This document shows positions 49,862-58,258 of a stretch of 64,000 nucleotides of DNA, one piece after another. The position numbers were made by a program, and so were the translations under genes. Position 1 is the first letter of the stretch; every line of letters starts with the position of its first letter. The stretch comes from Euryhalocaulis caribicus (GTDB lineage: Bacteria > Pseudomonadota > Alphaproteobacteria > Caulobacterales > Maricaulaceae), in assembly GCF_000412185.1 (NCBI RefSeq), contig NZ_ASJA01000003.1:62001-126000 (forward strand), read 5' to 3'. Under the pieces are notes generated by a model. The model was not told the origin of the DNA. It saw only the letters and a program-made list of their open reading frames with translations, and did no database searches.

Positions 49862-49938
49862 GGGCCTGTAGCTCAACTGGTTAGAGCCGGCCGCTCATAA
49901 CGGTCTGGTTGCAGGTTCGAGTCCTGCCGGGCCCACCA
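49862..49938 (+). tRNA. tRNA with CAU anticodon, probably tRNA-Ile2 (lysidine) rather than Met
   Basis: A 77-nt cloverleaf with acceptor stem GGGCCTG/CGGGCCC (one G-T), D-loop with GG, anticodon stem GGCCG/CGGTC, loop CTCATAA with anticodon CAT at 49896-49898, T-arm GCAGG-TTCGAGT-CCTGC, and an encoded CCA. Initiator Met features (unpaired first base, three GC pairs in the anticodon stem) are absent. The body is similar to alphaproteobacterial Ile tRNAs, so it is probably the AUA-reading tRNA that needs TilS modification; elongator Met is the alternative. Confidence 0.9.
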
Positions 49939-50255
49939 TCCCTCTTGCGGGACATTCTTTAATCCCGCGAACCGGGTTTTAAACGCATTTTCGGTCCTGC
50001 CGTCCGGGCAGACGCGACGCCGCCCTGTAGCGGAACCCGCCGCTTTCAAGCAGGCATTTTTCAACCCGCTGAAATCAAAGAGCTTTTTTTGATTGGAGAA
50101 TGGCGGGCAGAGATTTTGTGCCTAATCGAGTTTTAAGAATTGCATCAAATACGAATAATATCAGAAAGGAAGTTTCAACCTAAGTCATTAGAATTTAAAT
50201 AGTTTTTTTATGGGAAGCTCCGTCGTCGCCGCTAAAAATAATAAGGAGTCGGCCG
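49939..50255. other. AT-rich non-coding region before the subtilisin gene
   Basis: About 317 bp. The first part is the tRNA downstream region; from 50080 to 50220 the sequence is distinctly AT-rich, including TTTTTTT and AATTTAAATAGTTTTTTT stretches, which fits a strong promoter or leader for the following gene. I see no gene here; the antisense frame over the tRNA is an artefact. Confidence 0.6.
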
Positions 50256-53141
50256 GTGCAGAAGATGCATTTGTTTGCTGGCGTTGCTTCCCTGACGGTT
50301 CTGTTTGCCGGGCCGGCTCTCGCAAAACCGGGCGCCGAGGACGGTACGGACCGCACGGCATATTACGGGGACATCAACCCTTTCTATGGCGACCTCGATC
50401 CGTTTTACGGCGACATCAATCCTTTCTACGGCGACATCAATCCGTTTTACGGCGATATCAGCCCGTTCTGGGGCGATATCGGTCCGTTCTGGGGCGACAT
50501 CAATCCATTCTACGGCGATATCAGCGCCTTCTGGGGGGATATCGGCCCCTTCTATGGCGATCTGGGACCGTTCTGGGGGGATATCGGTCCCTTCTGGGGG
50601 GATATGGGCCCGTTCTGGGGCGACATCAACGCCTTCTGGGGTGATATCGGCCCGTTCGATGGCGGCACGGAAGCCGACTATCAGCAGGTTCTGAGCGATC
50701 TCAACGCCATGCTGGCCCAGTCCGAAGCGGTGTGGGGCGAGGTTGTCGAGGCCGATACCGGGCTTTCCTTCTGGAACGGCTTTGCACAGGACGTTTTTGC
50801 AAAGCACGGCATCGACCTGACCGACGCCAGCTCTCTGGAAGACCTGGACGCGGCGGACCGTTCGGCCTTCTTCATGGACTGGTATGACGGGCTGATGGCG
50901 TTTTCCGGCGCGGACCGCGTCGATCACTGGATGGCTGCGGCCAACTGGTCCCCGGCGCTGACGCAGATCCAGGGCAGCGGCGACGATGTGCGAATTGGCC
51001 TGCTGGACGCCTCTGTTCACGGGCATGACGATCTGACGGACAACCTGATCTATGCCGGCGGCTATGACAGCCAGACGGGCGGTCATGGCGCGGGCGTGAT
51101 CAGCCTCCTGGTCTCCGAACATGACGGCGAGGGCGTGATGGGCATCGCGCCGAACGCCGATGTGGCGGCCTATAGCCCGTTCGATGAAACCGGCACGGCC
51201 GGCTGGGACGATATCCGCCTTGGCATCTATAATCTGCTGCAGCAGAAATCGACCATCATTAATATGTCGCTGGGCGTGTCGGGCTGGACGCTGAACCAGG
51301 AATGGAGCGGTATCTTCTCCGACAAGGTCATCAAGAAGATGGACCGGGTCATCTTTGTGAAAGCCGCGGGCAATGACGGCATTCAGCAGACCGTGGATCT
51401 GGACTGGGATTTCCGGAACGATCCCAACCTGCTGATCGTGGGATCGGTCGGCCCTTCAGGCGAAATTTCCAGCTTCTCCAATACGCCGGGCGAGGCATGC
51501 CTGCTGGATAACGGGATCTGTCACGAAGAGAACAAGCTGAAATACCGCTTCCTGGTGGCGCCGGGTGAAATGATCCTGGTCGCCGACGGCGAAGGCGGGC
51601 TGGTCCGCCGCAGCGGCACCTCCTTCGCTGCGCCGCTGGTGACCGGCGCCATCGCGCTGCTGCACGACCGCTGGCCGTGGCTGTCGCGTTATCCGAAAGA
51701 GAGCGCGGGCATCATCCTGCAATCGGCGCGTGATCTGGGCGAGCCCGGCGTGGACGGCGTTTATGGCTGGGGGATGCTGGACATCGAGGCGTCGCAATCG
51801 CCGCTGAATTTCAACCGGCTCTACTGGTACGAGAACGTCCCGAAATACAAGAAGAACGGCGAGCTTCACAAATACAAGCTGAAGCGGAAGCGCGCGACGC
51901 AGATCCGCAATCCCAGCGAAAGCGAGCGCGAGGCCTGGGAAGCCGACGGCATGTATTTCTATGCCTTTGAATATATCGGCGACACCTGGCGCGACTTCGC
52001 CATTCCGCTGTCCACCCAGCTGATCGGCCAGACCGCCAAGATCCGCGGCGAGGACGAACGCTTCCAGCATTATCTCTATGAGCGGATGATCGACTGGATG
52101 GATGGCTTCAGCTTCAGCGACGTGACGACGCACACCGCGCCAATCGCGCGCGGACAGGACTGGCGCTTCGAAATGTCGATCGCCAATCGCAGCCCGTTCG
52201 AGGATTATTCCGAAAGCGCGCTGCCCTTCCAGACCGGCTTCAGCCTGGAACAGCCGGAGACGGGCCTGGCGCTGAAATTCGGCTATGGCGAAGGCGCGAT
52301 GGCGCTTTCCGGGCAGGAAGGCTTTGGCCTGTTCTCCGATTATGACGTCTCCACGGGTGGCGCCAATCCGGTGCTGGGCCTGGCCTCCGGCGGGGCCTAT
52401 GCCGGCGGCTCCTACGGGCTGGGCGAGAAGGCGACCCTCAGCTTCGGCATGACGGAGACGCAGAATGACCGCTTCTATGTCGCGCCCTGGAGCAATGAGG
52501 AGCTGCCGCTGATCGAAGGGCTGGAGGATTACAAGGCCTCGGCGATCAATTTCGGCATGGACTACGCCCTGACCGGGCGGGCCTCGTTTGGCGTGGCCTA
52601 TACCCAGCTGCAGGAAAACTCCGGCCTGCTGGGCATTCAGGGCCTTGGTTCGCTGGCCATGGACAAGGGCGGCGTGACTGACGCGGCGACCTTCAGCGGC
52701 GGCTATCAGCTGACCGACACGGTCAACCTGTCGGCCTCCGTCACGGTGGGCCGGACGCGCGCCGGTTCGCTGGCGGACAATGTGCTGTCGGTCGCCGATG
52801 GCGGCCTGACCTCCACCGCGTTCGGCGTGGCGGCCGCCAAGACCGGCCTGTTCGGCGAGTCAGACCGGGTGCGCCTGTCGATGGCGCAGCCGCTGCAGGT
52901 TTCCAGCGGGCAGCTGGAATACACATCGGTGCAGGTCGTGGATCGCCAGACCGGTGAAATCGGCGTGGTGACCGAGACTTTCGATATAGGCGGCCAGAAC
53001 CGCGACTATGTCTTCGAGGCGCTCTATGCAGCGCCGGTCATGGACGGGCGCGGCGAAATCAGCGCCTTCAGCCAGGCCGAAACGCGGTCCCGCGGCAGTA
53101 CGGATGTAACCGTCGGGGCGCGCTTCGGGATCGGCTTCTAA
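50256..53141 (+). CDS. secreted S8 subtilisin-like protease with heptad-repeat N-terminus and autotransporter-like C-terminus
   Basis: 961 residues from the GTG at 50256, with AAGGAG seven bases upstream (an ATG at 50265 is less well placed). Signal peptide about 1-23. Residues 37-134 are fourteen unbroken heptads of the form [YW]-G-D-[ILM]-x-[PA]-F. The S8 domain has D251 (LLDAS), H277 (GGHGAG), N373 (AAGND) and S456 (GTSFAAP). From about residue 620 the sequence is Gly/aromatic beta-rich and ends in GARFGIGF, with terminal Phe like outer-membrane barrel proteins. It is probably secreted and cell-surface linked. No partner genes are adjacent. Confidence 0.9.
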   Translation: MQKMHLFAGVASLTVLFAGPALAKPGAEDGTDRTAYYGDINPFYGDLDPFYGDINPFYGDINPFYGDISPFWGDIGPFWGDINPFYGDISAFWGDIGPFYGDLGPFWGDIGPFWGDMGPFWGDINAFWGDIGPFDGGTEADYQQVLSDLNAMLAQSEAVWGEVVEADTGLSFWNGFAQDVFAKHGIDLTDASSLEDLDAADRSAFFMDWYDGLMAFSGADRVDHWMAAANWSPALTQIQGSGDDVRIGLLDASVHGHDDLTDNLIYAGGYDSQTGGHGAGVISLLVSEHDGEGVMGIAPNADVAAYSPFDETGTAGWDDIRLGIYNLLQQKSTIINMSLGVSGWTLNQEWSGIFSDKVIKKMDRVIFVKAAGNDGIQQTVDLDWDFRNDPNLLIVGSVGPSGEISSFSNTPGEACLLDNGICHEENKLKYRFLVAPGEMILVADGEGGLVRRSGTSFAAPLVTGAIALLHDRWPWLSRYPKESAGIILQSARDLGEPGVDGVYGWGMLDIEASQSPLNFNRLYWYENVPKYKKNGELHKYKLKRKRATQIRNPSESEREAWEADGMYFYAFEYIGDTWRDFAIPLSTQLIGQTAKIRGEDERFQHYLYERMIDWMDGFSFSDVTTHTAPIARGQDWRFEMSIANRSPFEDYSESALPFQTGFSLEQPETGLALKFGYGEGAMALSGQEGFGLFSDYDVSTGGANPVLGLASGGAYAGGSYGLGEKATLSFGMTETQNDRFYVAPWSNEELPLIEGLEDYKASAINFGMDYALTGRASFGVAYTQLQENSGLLGIQGLGSLAMDKGGVTDAATFSGGYQLTDTVNLSASVTVGRTRAGSLADNVLSVADGGLTSTAFGVAAAKTGLFGESDRVRLSMAQPLQVSSGQLEYTSVQVVDRQTGEIGVVTETFDIGGQNRDYVFEALYAAPVMDGRGEISAFSQAETRSRGSTDVTVGARFGIGF
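50364..50657 (+). repeat. fourteen tandem 21-bp units encoding [YW]GD-x-x-[PA]F heptads
   Basis: The tract spans exactly 14 x 21 bp without gaps. The Tyr/Trp, Gly, Asp and Phe codons are fixed, and the third and fifth positions vary (I/L/M and N/D/S/G). Codons differ between copies, so the amino-acid pattern is kept by selection rather than only by recent duplication. Tyr-starting units cluster early and Trp-starting units late. Confidence 0.95.
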
Positions 53142-53171
53142 AACACTCTCCCACGGCGCGATGCGTTGGGG

Positions 53172-53209
53172 CGGGGCCGGGTTCCTCCATTGAATTCGGC
53201 CCCGTTTTT
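53172..53209 (+). terminator. intrinsic terminator of subtilisin gene
   Basis: CGGGGCCG and CGGCCCCG form an 8-bp stem around a 17-base loop, then TTTTT on the plus strand, 30 bp after the stop codon. Confidence 0.75.
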
Positions 53210-53224
53210 CTTTGCGTGGAGCGC

Positions 53225-53722
53225 CTATTCGGCGTCGCCGCCGGCGGCCTTGATATAGGCGATCACGTCGGCGCGTTGCTGCGCCACCTTCAGGCCCGCG
53301 AACGACATCGTGGTGCCCGGCAGATACTCGCGCGGGTTTTCCAGATACTCGAAAAGGACCTCTTCGCTCCACATCAGGTGCGAATTGGCGTTGGCGTTTG
53401 AATAGCGGAAGCCTTCGACCGCGCCGGCTTCGCGGCCGATGACGCCGTGCAGGGACGGTCCGACGCGGTTCATGCCCGGCTCCAGCGTGTGACAGGCCTG
53501 ACACTGGCGGAAAATGCGCTTGCCGGACTTCGCATCGCCCGTGACGCCGGCGATCTCGAACGTCACGCCCTCCAGCGGATCGGCCGTGGCGGTGTCGCCC
53601 GCGCCGGCGGATCCGCCGGCGGCGCCATCACCCGCCGGAGCGGAATCCTCGCCGCCGCACGCCGCCAGCGCCAGGCCGGCGGCGGCCAGGGCGGCCAGGG
53701 CGAACAGGGTCAGTCTTGTCAT
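53225..53722 (-). CDS. monohaem c-type cytochrome lipoprotein
   Basis: 165 residues. The signal peptide ends in the lipobox LAAC (Cys22), followed by a Gly/Ala/Asp linker and a single class I cytochrome c domain with the haem site C74-x-x-C77-H78 and an axial Met, M139, in PGTTMSFAGL. The fold and the length fit cytochrome c-552/c2-like proteins, here anchored to the membrane by lipid. It is directly downstream of the amidohydrolase gene with abutting stop and start codons, an operon whose logic is not clear. Confidence 0.92.
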   Translation of the reverse strand: MTRLTLFALAALAAAGLALAACGGEDSAPAGDGAAGGSAGAGDTATADPLEGVTFEIAGVTGDAKSGKRIFRQCQACHTLEPGMNRVGPSLHGVIGREAGAVEGFRYSNANANSHLMWSEEVLFEYLENPREYLPGTTMSFAGLKVAQQRADVIAYIKAAGGDAE

Positions 53723-56700
53723 CTATTCCTGCTCCTCTTCCCAGTAATAGGGCGCGGGCGCGTAATCGCCGGTCGCCGTTTCCCGCATGGTCACCGGATC
53801 ATAGAGCCGCCCGTTCAGCATGACATGCGAGATGTCGTCGCTGTTGCGGATATCCTCCAGCGGGTTGGCGTCCAGAACCACGAGGTCCGCCAGCTTGCCT
53901 TCCTCCAGCGAGCCGAGATCGCGGTCAAAGCCCAGCGCGCGGGCCGGGGTGATGGTGGCGGCCTTCAGCGCGTTCAACGGGCTCCAGCCGCCGCGCACGA
54001 AGGACCACATCTCCCAGTGGGAGCCGAGACCCTCTTCCTGTCCGTGCGCGCCGATGGAGACCATCACGCCGCGCTCCGACAGCAGTTTCGCGGTCGCGGC
54101 GCTGACCTGATCGGCGAAGTCCTCCTCCGGCGCCTTGGTGCGGCGGACATTGCGCGGCTGCAGGACATGCGGCGGCACGTGGCGGGACAGGATCGGATGC
54201 TTCCAGACATCATCGGTCATGCGCCAGTAGGGATCCGCCGCCGGACCGCCATAGGTGACGACCAGCGTCGGCGTATAGGCGACGTCCGTCTGGCCATAGA
54301 AGCTCAGCGCGTCCTCATAGAGCATGGATTGCGGGATATTGTGCTCGATGGTGGAGTTGCCGTCGGCGACCATCGCCATGTCCATGTGATAGAGAGAACC
54401 GCCCTCCGCCACGACGGCCATATCGACCGCCTTGGCGGCGGCCACGACCTGCTGGCGCTGGTCGCGGCGGGGCTGGTTATAGTTCTTGATGCTGTGCGCG
54501 CCCTGCACGTTCAGGCGGCGCACATGTTCCTGCGCGTCAGAATAATCCTGAATGTCGGCGAAGAAGCCGGGGGCTTTCGCGCCATAGACAACCTCGCCCG
54601 TGGAGAACAGGCGGGGGCCGAGATACCGGCCGGCGCGCTGCAGCTCGTTCGCGGCGAAAAACTCCGAGGAGTCGTTGGACGGGTCGTGCACGGTGGTCAC
54701 GCCCAGCGCCAGATGCGCCACGGCCAGCCAGTTGCGCTGCGGGATGATCTCGTCATCGGCCTGCGCGCCATGGGCGTGCGCGTCGATCAGGCCGGGGATG
54801 ATCGTTTTGCCCGCCACATCGACGGTTTCCGCATTGCCGGGAATTTCCACGTCGCCGGACGCGCCGACGGCGGCGATGCGGTTGCCGTTGATCACGATCA
54901 CGCCGTCCTCGATGACGCCGCCCTCCGCATCGGTCATGGTGACGATGCGCGCGCTGGTCAGGGCGACCACGCCCGAAGGCTTGGCCGCATCGACGCTCAT
55001 GGAAAGCGAGACCCCGCTCTCCGGCGGGGTGAAGGCGTTGTCCTCTCCCTCCGCGGCGGGGGCGTTGCGGGTGATGGCGTTCAGATCGGCGGAATACAGC
55101 GCCGGACCCAGCGACCAGTGGAAGCGCTGGCCGTCATTGGACCAGTGCGGCCATGACGCGCCGTCCTTGCTTATTTCGGTGACCGGGAACGCCTTGGCGT
55201 CCTTGGAGGCGTCCGCCGATTGCGGGCCGGGCGCCAGCGGCATGACATAGGCGTCGTAGTTTTCGCGGAAGATCACGTAATCGCCCGCCGGAGAAACCCG
55301 GTAGCCGGCGTTCAGGACGCCGGAGGCGTGAACGCGCCGCGCCTCGCCATTCAGGTCCGTACTGATCAGCTGGCGCTTGTCATCCTCGTAAACCGTCATG
55401 AAGACACGGTCGCCACGGGCCCCGAAATGCGGCTCGCCGCCGGATTTGGAGACGCGCTCGATCTCGCCGCCGCCGGCCGGGACGCGATAGACGCCGCTGC
55501 CTTCCGACCATTCGGGGGCGGTCAAATAGCCGCCTTCGCCCTTCTCGAAGACGATGGTGTTTCCATCCGGCGAGAAAGCCGGGCGGCGGTAATGGCCCGG
55601 ATTGTCGGTGACCAGCCGCTCGCCCCGGCCCGAAGCCGAAACGGTGCGGATGGCGCCCAGATCCTCGTCATCCCATGTGGCGAAGACGATGCGGCTTCCG
55701 TCCCGCGACCAGGCGGGGAAAAGCTCGCGCCGGTCGCTGTCATTGCCGGTCAGGCGGCGCGGGCCGCCGCCGGACATATCCTTGACGTAGAGCTTGCCCA
55801 GGGACTGGAAGACCACGCGGTTTCCGTCCGGCGACACCGCGGCGAAGCGCGGCATGGTCGTCTGGAACGTGTCGGTGAAGACATCGATCTGCGGCCGGGG
55901 CGGGTCGATGACCTGCCGCGAATCCTGAACGCGGAAGGGAATTTCCGTGACTTCGCGGCTGTCGATATCGATCCGCTTGATCTTGCCGCCGGCCCAGAAG
56001 ACCAGCGCCTGGCTGTCCGGGGTCCAGTCCATGTTCGGGTACATGCCCTGTACGCCCCAGGTTTCCTGCATGTCCTGATCCAGGGCGTCATGAATCTTGA
56101 ACGTCTCGCCGGAGCGCAAATCCTTCAGATAGAGCCTGGATTTGGCGCGCTCCCGCCGGACAAAAGCCAGATAACGCCCGTCCGGTGAGGGTTCGGGACG
56201 CACAGAGCCGCCATGGCCGGAGACGGCGGTGTCGATCTCGCCCGTCTCCATGTCATAGCGCTTGATATTGAACAGGTCGGTATTGGAGTCCTGAGCGTAG
56301 ATAAATGTCCCGCCCGGGGTGACGTTCTGGGAGTAATAGACATAGCGGCCATCGGGGGAGAAGGCCGGCTCGCCCAGCTCTTTCTGGTGCTCCTCGCTTG
56401 GCTTCTCGACCAGCTGCACGCCGCCGCCGCCGGTGACGTGATAAAGCCAAATCTCGCCGGTCCCGAGCGAACGCGAAGTGGTGAAATGCTTGCGCGCGGC
56501 GATGAATTTTCCGTCGGGGCTCCAGCTGGGATTATTGAGAAGGCGGAATGTTTCCTCGGTCACCTGCCGGCGGTCGGAGCCGTCGGCGTTCATGATCCAG
56601 ATATTGTCCCCGCCGCCGCGGTCGCTGGTGAAGGCCAGGCGCGAACCGTCAGGGGAAAAACGCGGCTGGTATTCCCAGGGCAGGCCGCTGGAGACCGGCG

Positions 56701-56947
56701 TGGCGTCGCCGCCGGACATCGGCATCGTGTAGATATCGCCCAGCAGGTCGAAGGCAATGGTCCGCCCGTCCGGACTGACGTCTAGGCTCATCCATGTGCC
56801 CTCTGTCACGTCGATGGAAACCTCGCGCGTTTCCATCGGCGGATTGGCGACATCCCATTCCGGCTTGTCCGAATCGCCATCCTGAGCGGCGGCGGTGGCT
56901 CCCATAATCGAAAACGCGCTGAGCGCGGCGGCGGCGCCGAGTTTCAT
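53723..56947 (-). CDS. TolB-like propeller / amidohydrolase fusion, secreted
   Basis: 1074 residues. Signal peptide about 1-21. Residues about 40-640 are repeats of the PD40/TolB propeller type (SPDGRTIAF, SPDGSRLAFTSDRGG, WSPDGKFIAAR and so on). The C-terminal 400 residues are a complete amidohydrolase with IIPGLIDAHAHG (near 720), TTVHDPS, an active-site His region STIEHNIP, and GSLEEGKLADLVVLDANPL at the end. The likely role is periplasmic hydrolysis of peptides or amides; the family includes imidazolonepropionase-like proteins. It is cotranscribed with the cytochrome lipoprotein. Confidence 0.92.
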   Translation of the reverse strand: MKLGAAAALSAFSIMGATAAAQDGDSDKPEWDVANPPMETREVSIDVTEGTWMSLDVSPDGRTIAFDLLGDIYTMPMSGGDATPVSSGLPWEYQPRFSPDGSRLAFTSDRGGGDNIWIMNADGSDRRQVTEETFRLLNNPSWSPDGKFIAARKHFTTSRSLGTGEIWLYHVTGGGGVQLVEKPSEEHQKELGEPAFSPDGRYVYYSQNVTPGGTFIYAQDSNTDLFNIKRYDMETGEIDTAVSGHGGSVRPEPSPDGRYLAFVRRERAKSRLYLKDLRSGETFKIHDALDQDMQETWGVQGMYPNMDWTPDSQALVFWAGGKIKRIDIDSREVTEIPFRVQDSRQVIDPPRPQIDVFTDTFQTTMPRFAAVSPDGNRVVFQSLGKLYVKDMSGGGPRRLTGNDSDRRELFPAWSRDGSRIVFATWDDEDLGAIRTVSASGRGERLVTDNPGHYRRPAFSPDGNTIVFEKGEGGYLTAPEWSEGSGVYRVPAGGGEIERVSKSGGEPHFGARGDRVFMTVYEDDKRQLISTDLNGEARRVHASGVLNAGYRVSPAGDYVIFRENYDAYVMPLAPGPQSADASKDAKAFPVTEISKDGASWPHWSNDGQRFHWSLGPALYSADLNAITRNAPAAEGEDNAFTPPESGVSLSMSVDAAKPSGVVALTSARIVTMTDAEGGVIEDGVIVINGNRIAAVGASGDVEIPGNAETVDVAGKTIIPGLIDAHAHGAQADDEIIPQRNWLAVAHLALGVTTVHDPSNDSSEFFAANELQRAGRYLGPRLFSTGEVVYGAKAPGFFADIQDYSDAQEHVRRLNVQGAHSIKNYNQPRRDQRQQVVAAAKAVDMAVVAEGGSLYHMDMAMVADGNSTIEHNIPQSMLYEDALSFYGQTDVAYTPTLVVTYGGPAADPYWRMTDDVWKHPILSRHVPPHVLQPRNVRRTKAPEEDFADQVSAATAKLLSERGVMVSIGAHGQEEGLGSHWEMWSFVRGGWSPLNALKAATITPARALGFDRDLGSLEEGKLADLVVLDANPLEDIRNSDDISHVMLNGRLYDPVTMRETATGDYAPAPYYWEEEQE

Positions 56948-57165
56948 CGTCCCTCTCCCCGAACATGAAGTTATTGATTTGTCGCCGCGGACCTTAGGTG
57001 CGTGGACGGCCGGTCACAAGGCGGCTATCGAGCGCACGGGAGGAGGGGCGTGAAACTGTTTTTGCCTTTGCCCCGCGAAACCGCCTAAGACATGGAATGG
57101 CCGGAAACGGAGGGCATGACGCCAGCTTTCCCGACCGGCGTGAAAAAGCGAGCCTGGTACGTTCA

Positions 57166-58218
57166 ATGAAAGATTCCGACCTGAAGCCCGTCGCATTCTC
57201 CTCCAGCGCGCGGCCCAAGGAAGTCCCTGTTCCTGAAAGCGTCCTCAAAGAGGCCGGCTTCGCGCCGGGCGATCCGGTTGCGGCCATTCCGCTGGGCAAT
57301 GGCGAATTTGTCTTTGCGAAGGTCAAACCGGACACCGAGTTTGCCGCCCATGGCAATGTCAAATTTGGCCCCGCTCAGCTTGAAAAAGCGGGCCTGACGC
57401 CGGGCCAGCCGCTGAAGTTTACCGTCTTGCCCACTGGCGCGGTGCGCGCGGCCCCGCTGGAGGATCCGCGGGCGGACGAAAGCTTTCAGAATCCGCCCCG
57501 GGACGCGCTAGACCGTCCGGTCCCGCCGGCCTGGCTGATCCAGGCCTTCACAAACGTGCCGTCCGTCGAGAAACATATCCGCAACGGGGACCGGCAGGCC
57601 GACCTGATCGCCCAGACGGTTTCGGATCTGGGCAAGGACATCGCGGACTTCGACAGCATCCTTGATTTCGGCTGCGGCGTGGGGCGCGTGCTGCGCGGGC
57701 TGCCGCGCCACACCAAGGCCAAGCTGATCGGCTGCGACCTTCACGAAGACGCCATCGCCTGGCTCAGCCAGCACATGCCGGAGCATCGTTTCCTGATCGG
57801 GACGGAGTATCCGCCGGTCGATATTCCCGACGACAGCGTCGATCTGATGTACGCCATCTCCGTGCTCACCCATCTGGACGAAGACCACCAGATCAAGTGG
57901 CTGGAGGAATGGGCGCGGGTTCTCAAGCCCGGGGGCGTGGCGATCGTGACGTTCCGCAACGAAGAGTTCCTGGAGGCCTTCGTGCGCAGCCAGGAAATGG
58001 TGGAGCGCGTCACCAAGGGGCTGATGAATGACGGCGGCTTCGTATTTGAAAGCCACCAGCGCTGGCAGGGCGTATTCTCCGAATTCTACGCCGACGCCTA
58101 TCATACCAAGGACTATATCCGCCGCGTCTGGGGGCGGTATTTCGAGGTTCGCGACTTCAAGGATCCCGGCACGTTCATTACCCGCCAGAACGCCGCCATC
58201 ATGGTGAAGCCCGGATAA
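57166..58218 (+). CDS. class I SAM methyltransferase with duplicated N-terminal module
   Basis: 350 residues from the ATG at 57166. The N-terminal 100 residues contain a tandem copy of a pattern like VPESVLKEAGFAPGDPV (about 21-38) and FGPAQLEKAGLTPGQPL (about 67-83), each followed by a beta hairpin, reminiscent of AbrB-type beta strands. The methyltransferase fold has motif I ILDFGCGVGRV (165-175), motif II GCDLHED and the VLKPGGVAIVTFRNEEF strand. It begins the surface-glycan cluster. The substrate is unknown; glycan or lipid methylation is likely from context. Confidence 0.85.
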   Translation: MKDSDLKPVAFSSSARPKEVPVPESVLKEAGFAPGDPVAAIPLGNGEFVFAKVKPDTEFAAHGNVKFGPAQLEKAGLTPGQPLKFTVLPTGAVRAAPLEDPRADESFQNPPRDALDRPVPPAWLIQAFTNVPSVEKHIRNGDRQADLIAQTVSDLGKDIADFDSILDFGCGVGRVLRGLPRHTKAKLIGCDLHEDAIAWLSQHMPEHRFLIGTEYPPVDIPDDSVDLMYAISVLTHLDEDHQIKWLEEWARVLKPGGVAIVTFRNEEFLEAFVRSQEMVERVTKGLMNDGGFVFESHQRWQGVFSEFYADAYHTKDYIRRVWGRYFEVRDFKDPGTFITRQNAAIMVKPG

Positions 58219-58258
58219 TTCCGCCTCCGCGCCAACACCCATCAAGAAGGAACAGATT

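Noticed and set aside
49873-50064. Antisense reading frame across the tRNA
   Set aside because: It translates to the well-known artefact RQDSNLQPDRYERPALTS produced by the reverse complement of tRNA genes.
53447-55156. A 569-codon plus-strand frame opposite the amidohydrolase
   Set aside because: Strongly Arg/Gly/His-rich translation typical of the antisense of GC-rich genes; the minus-strand gene is clear.
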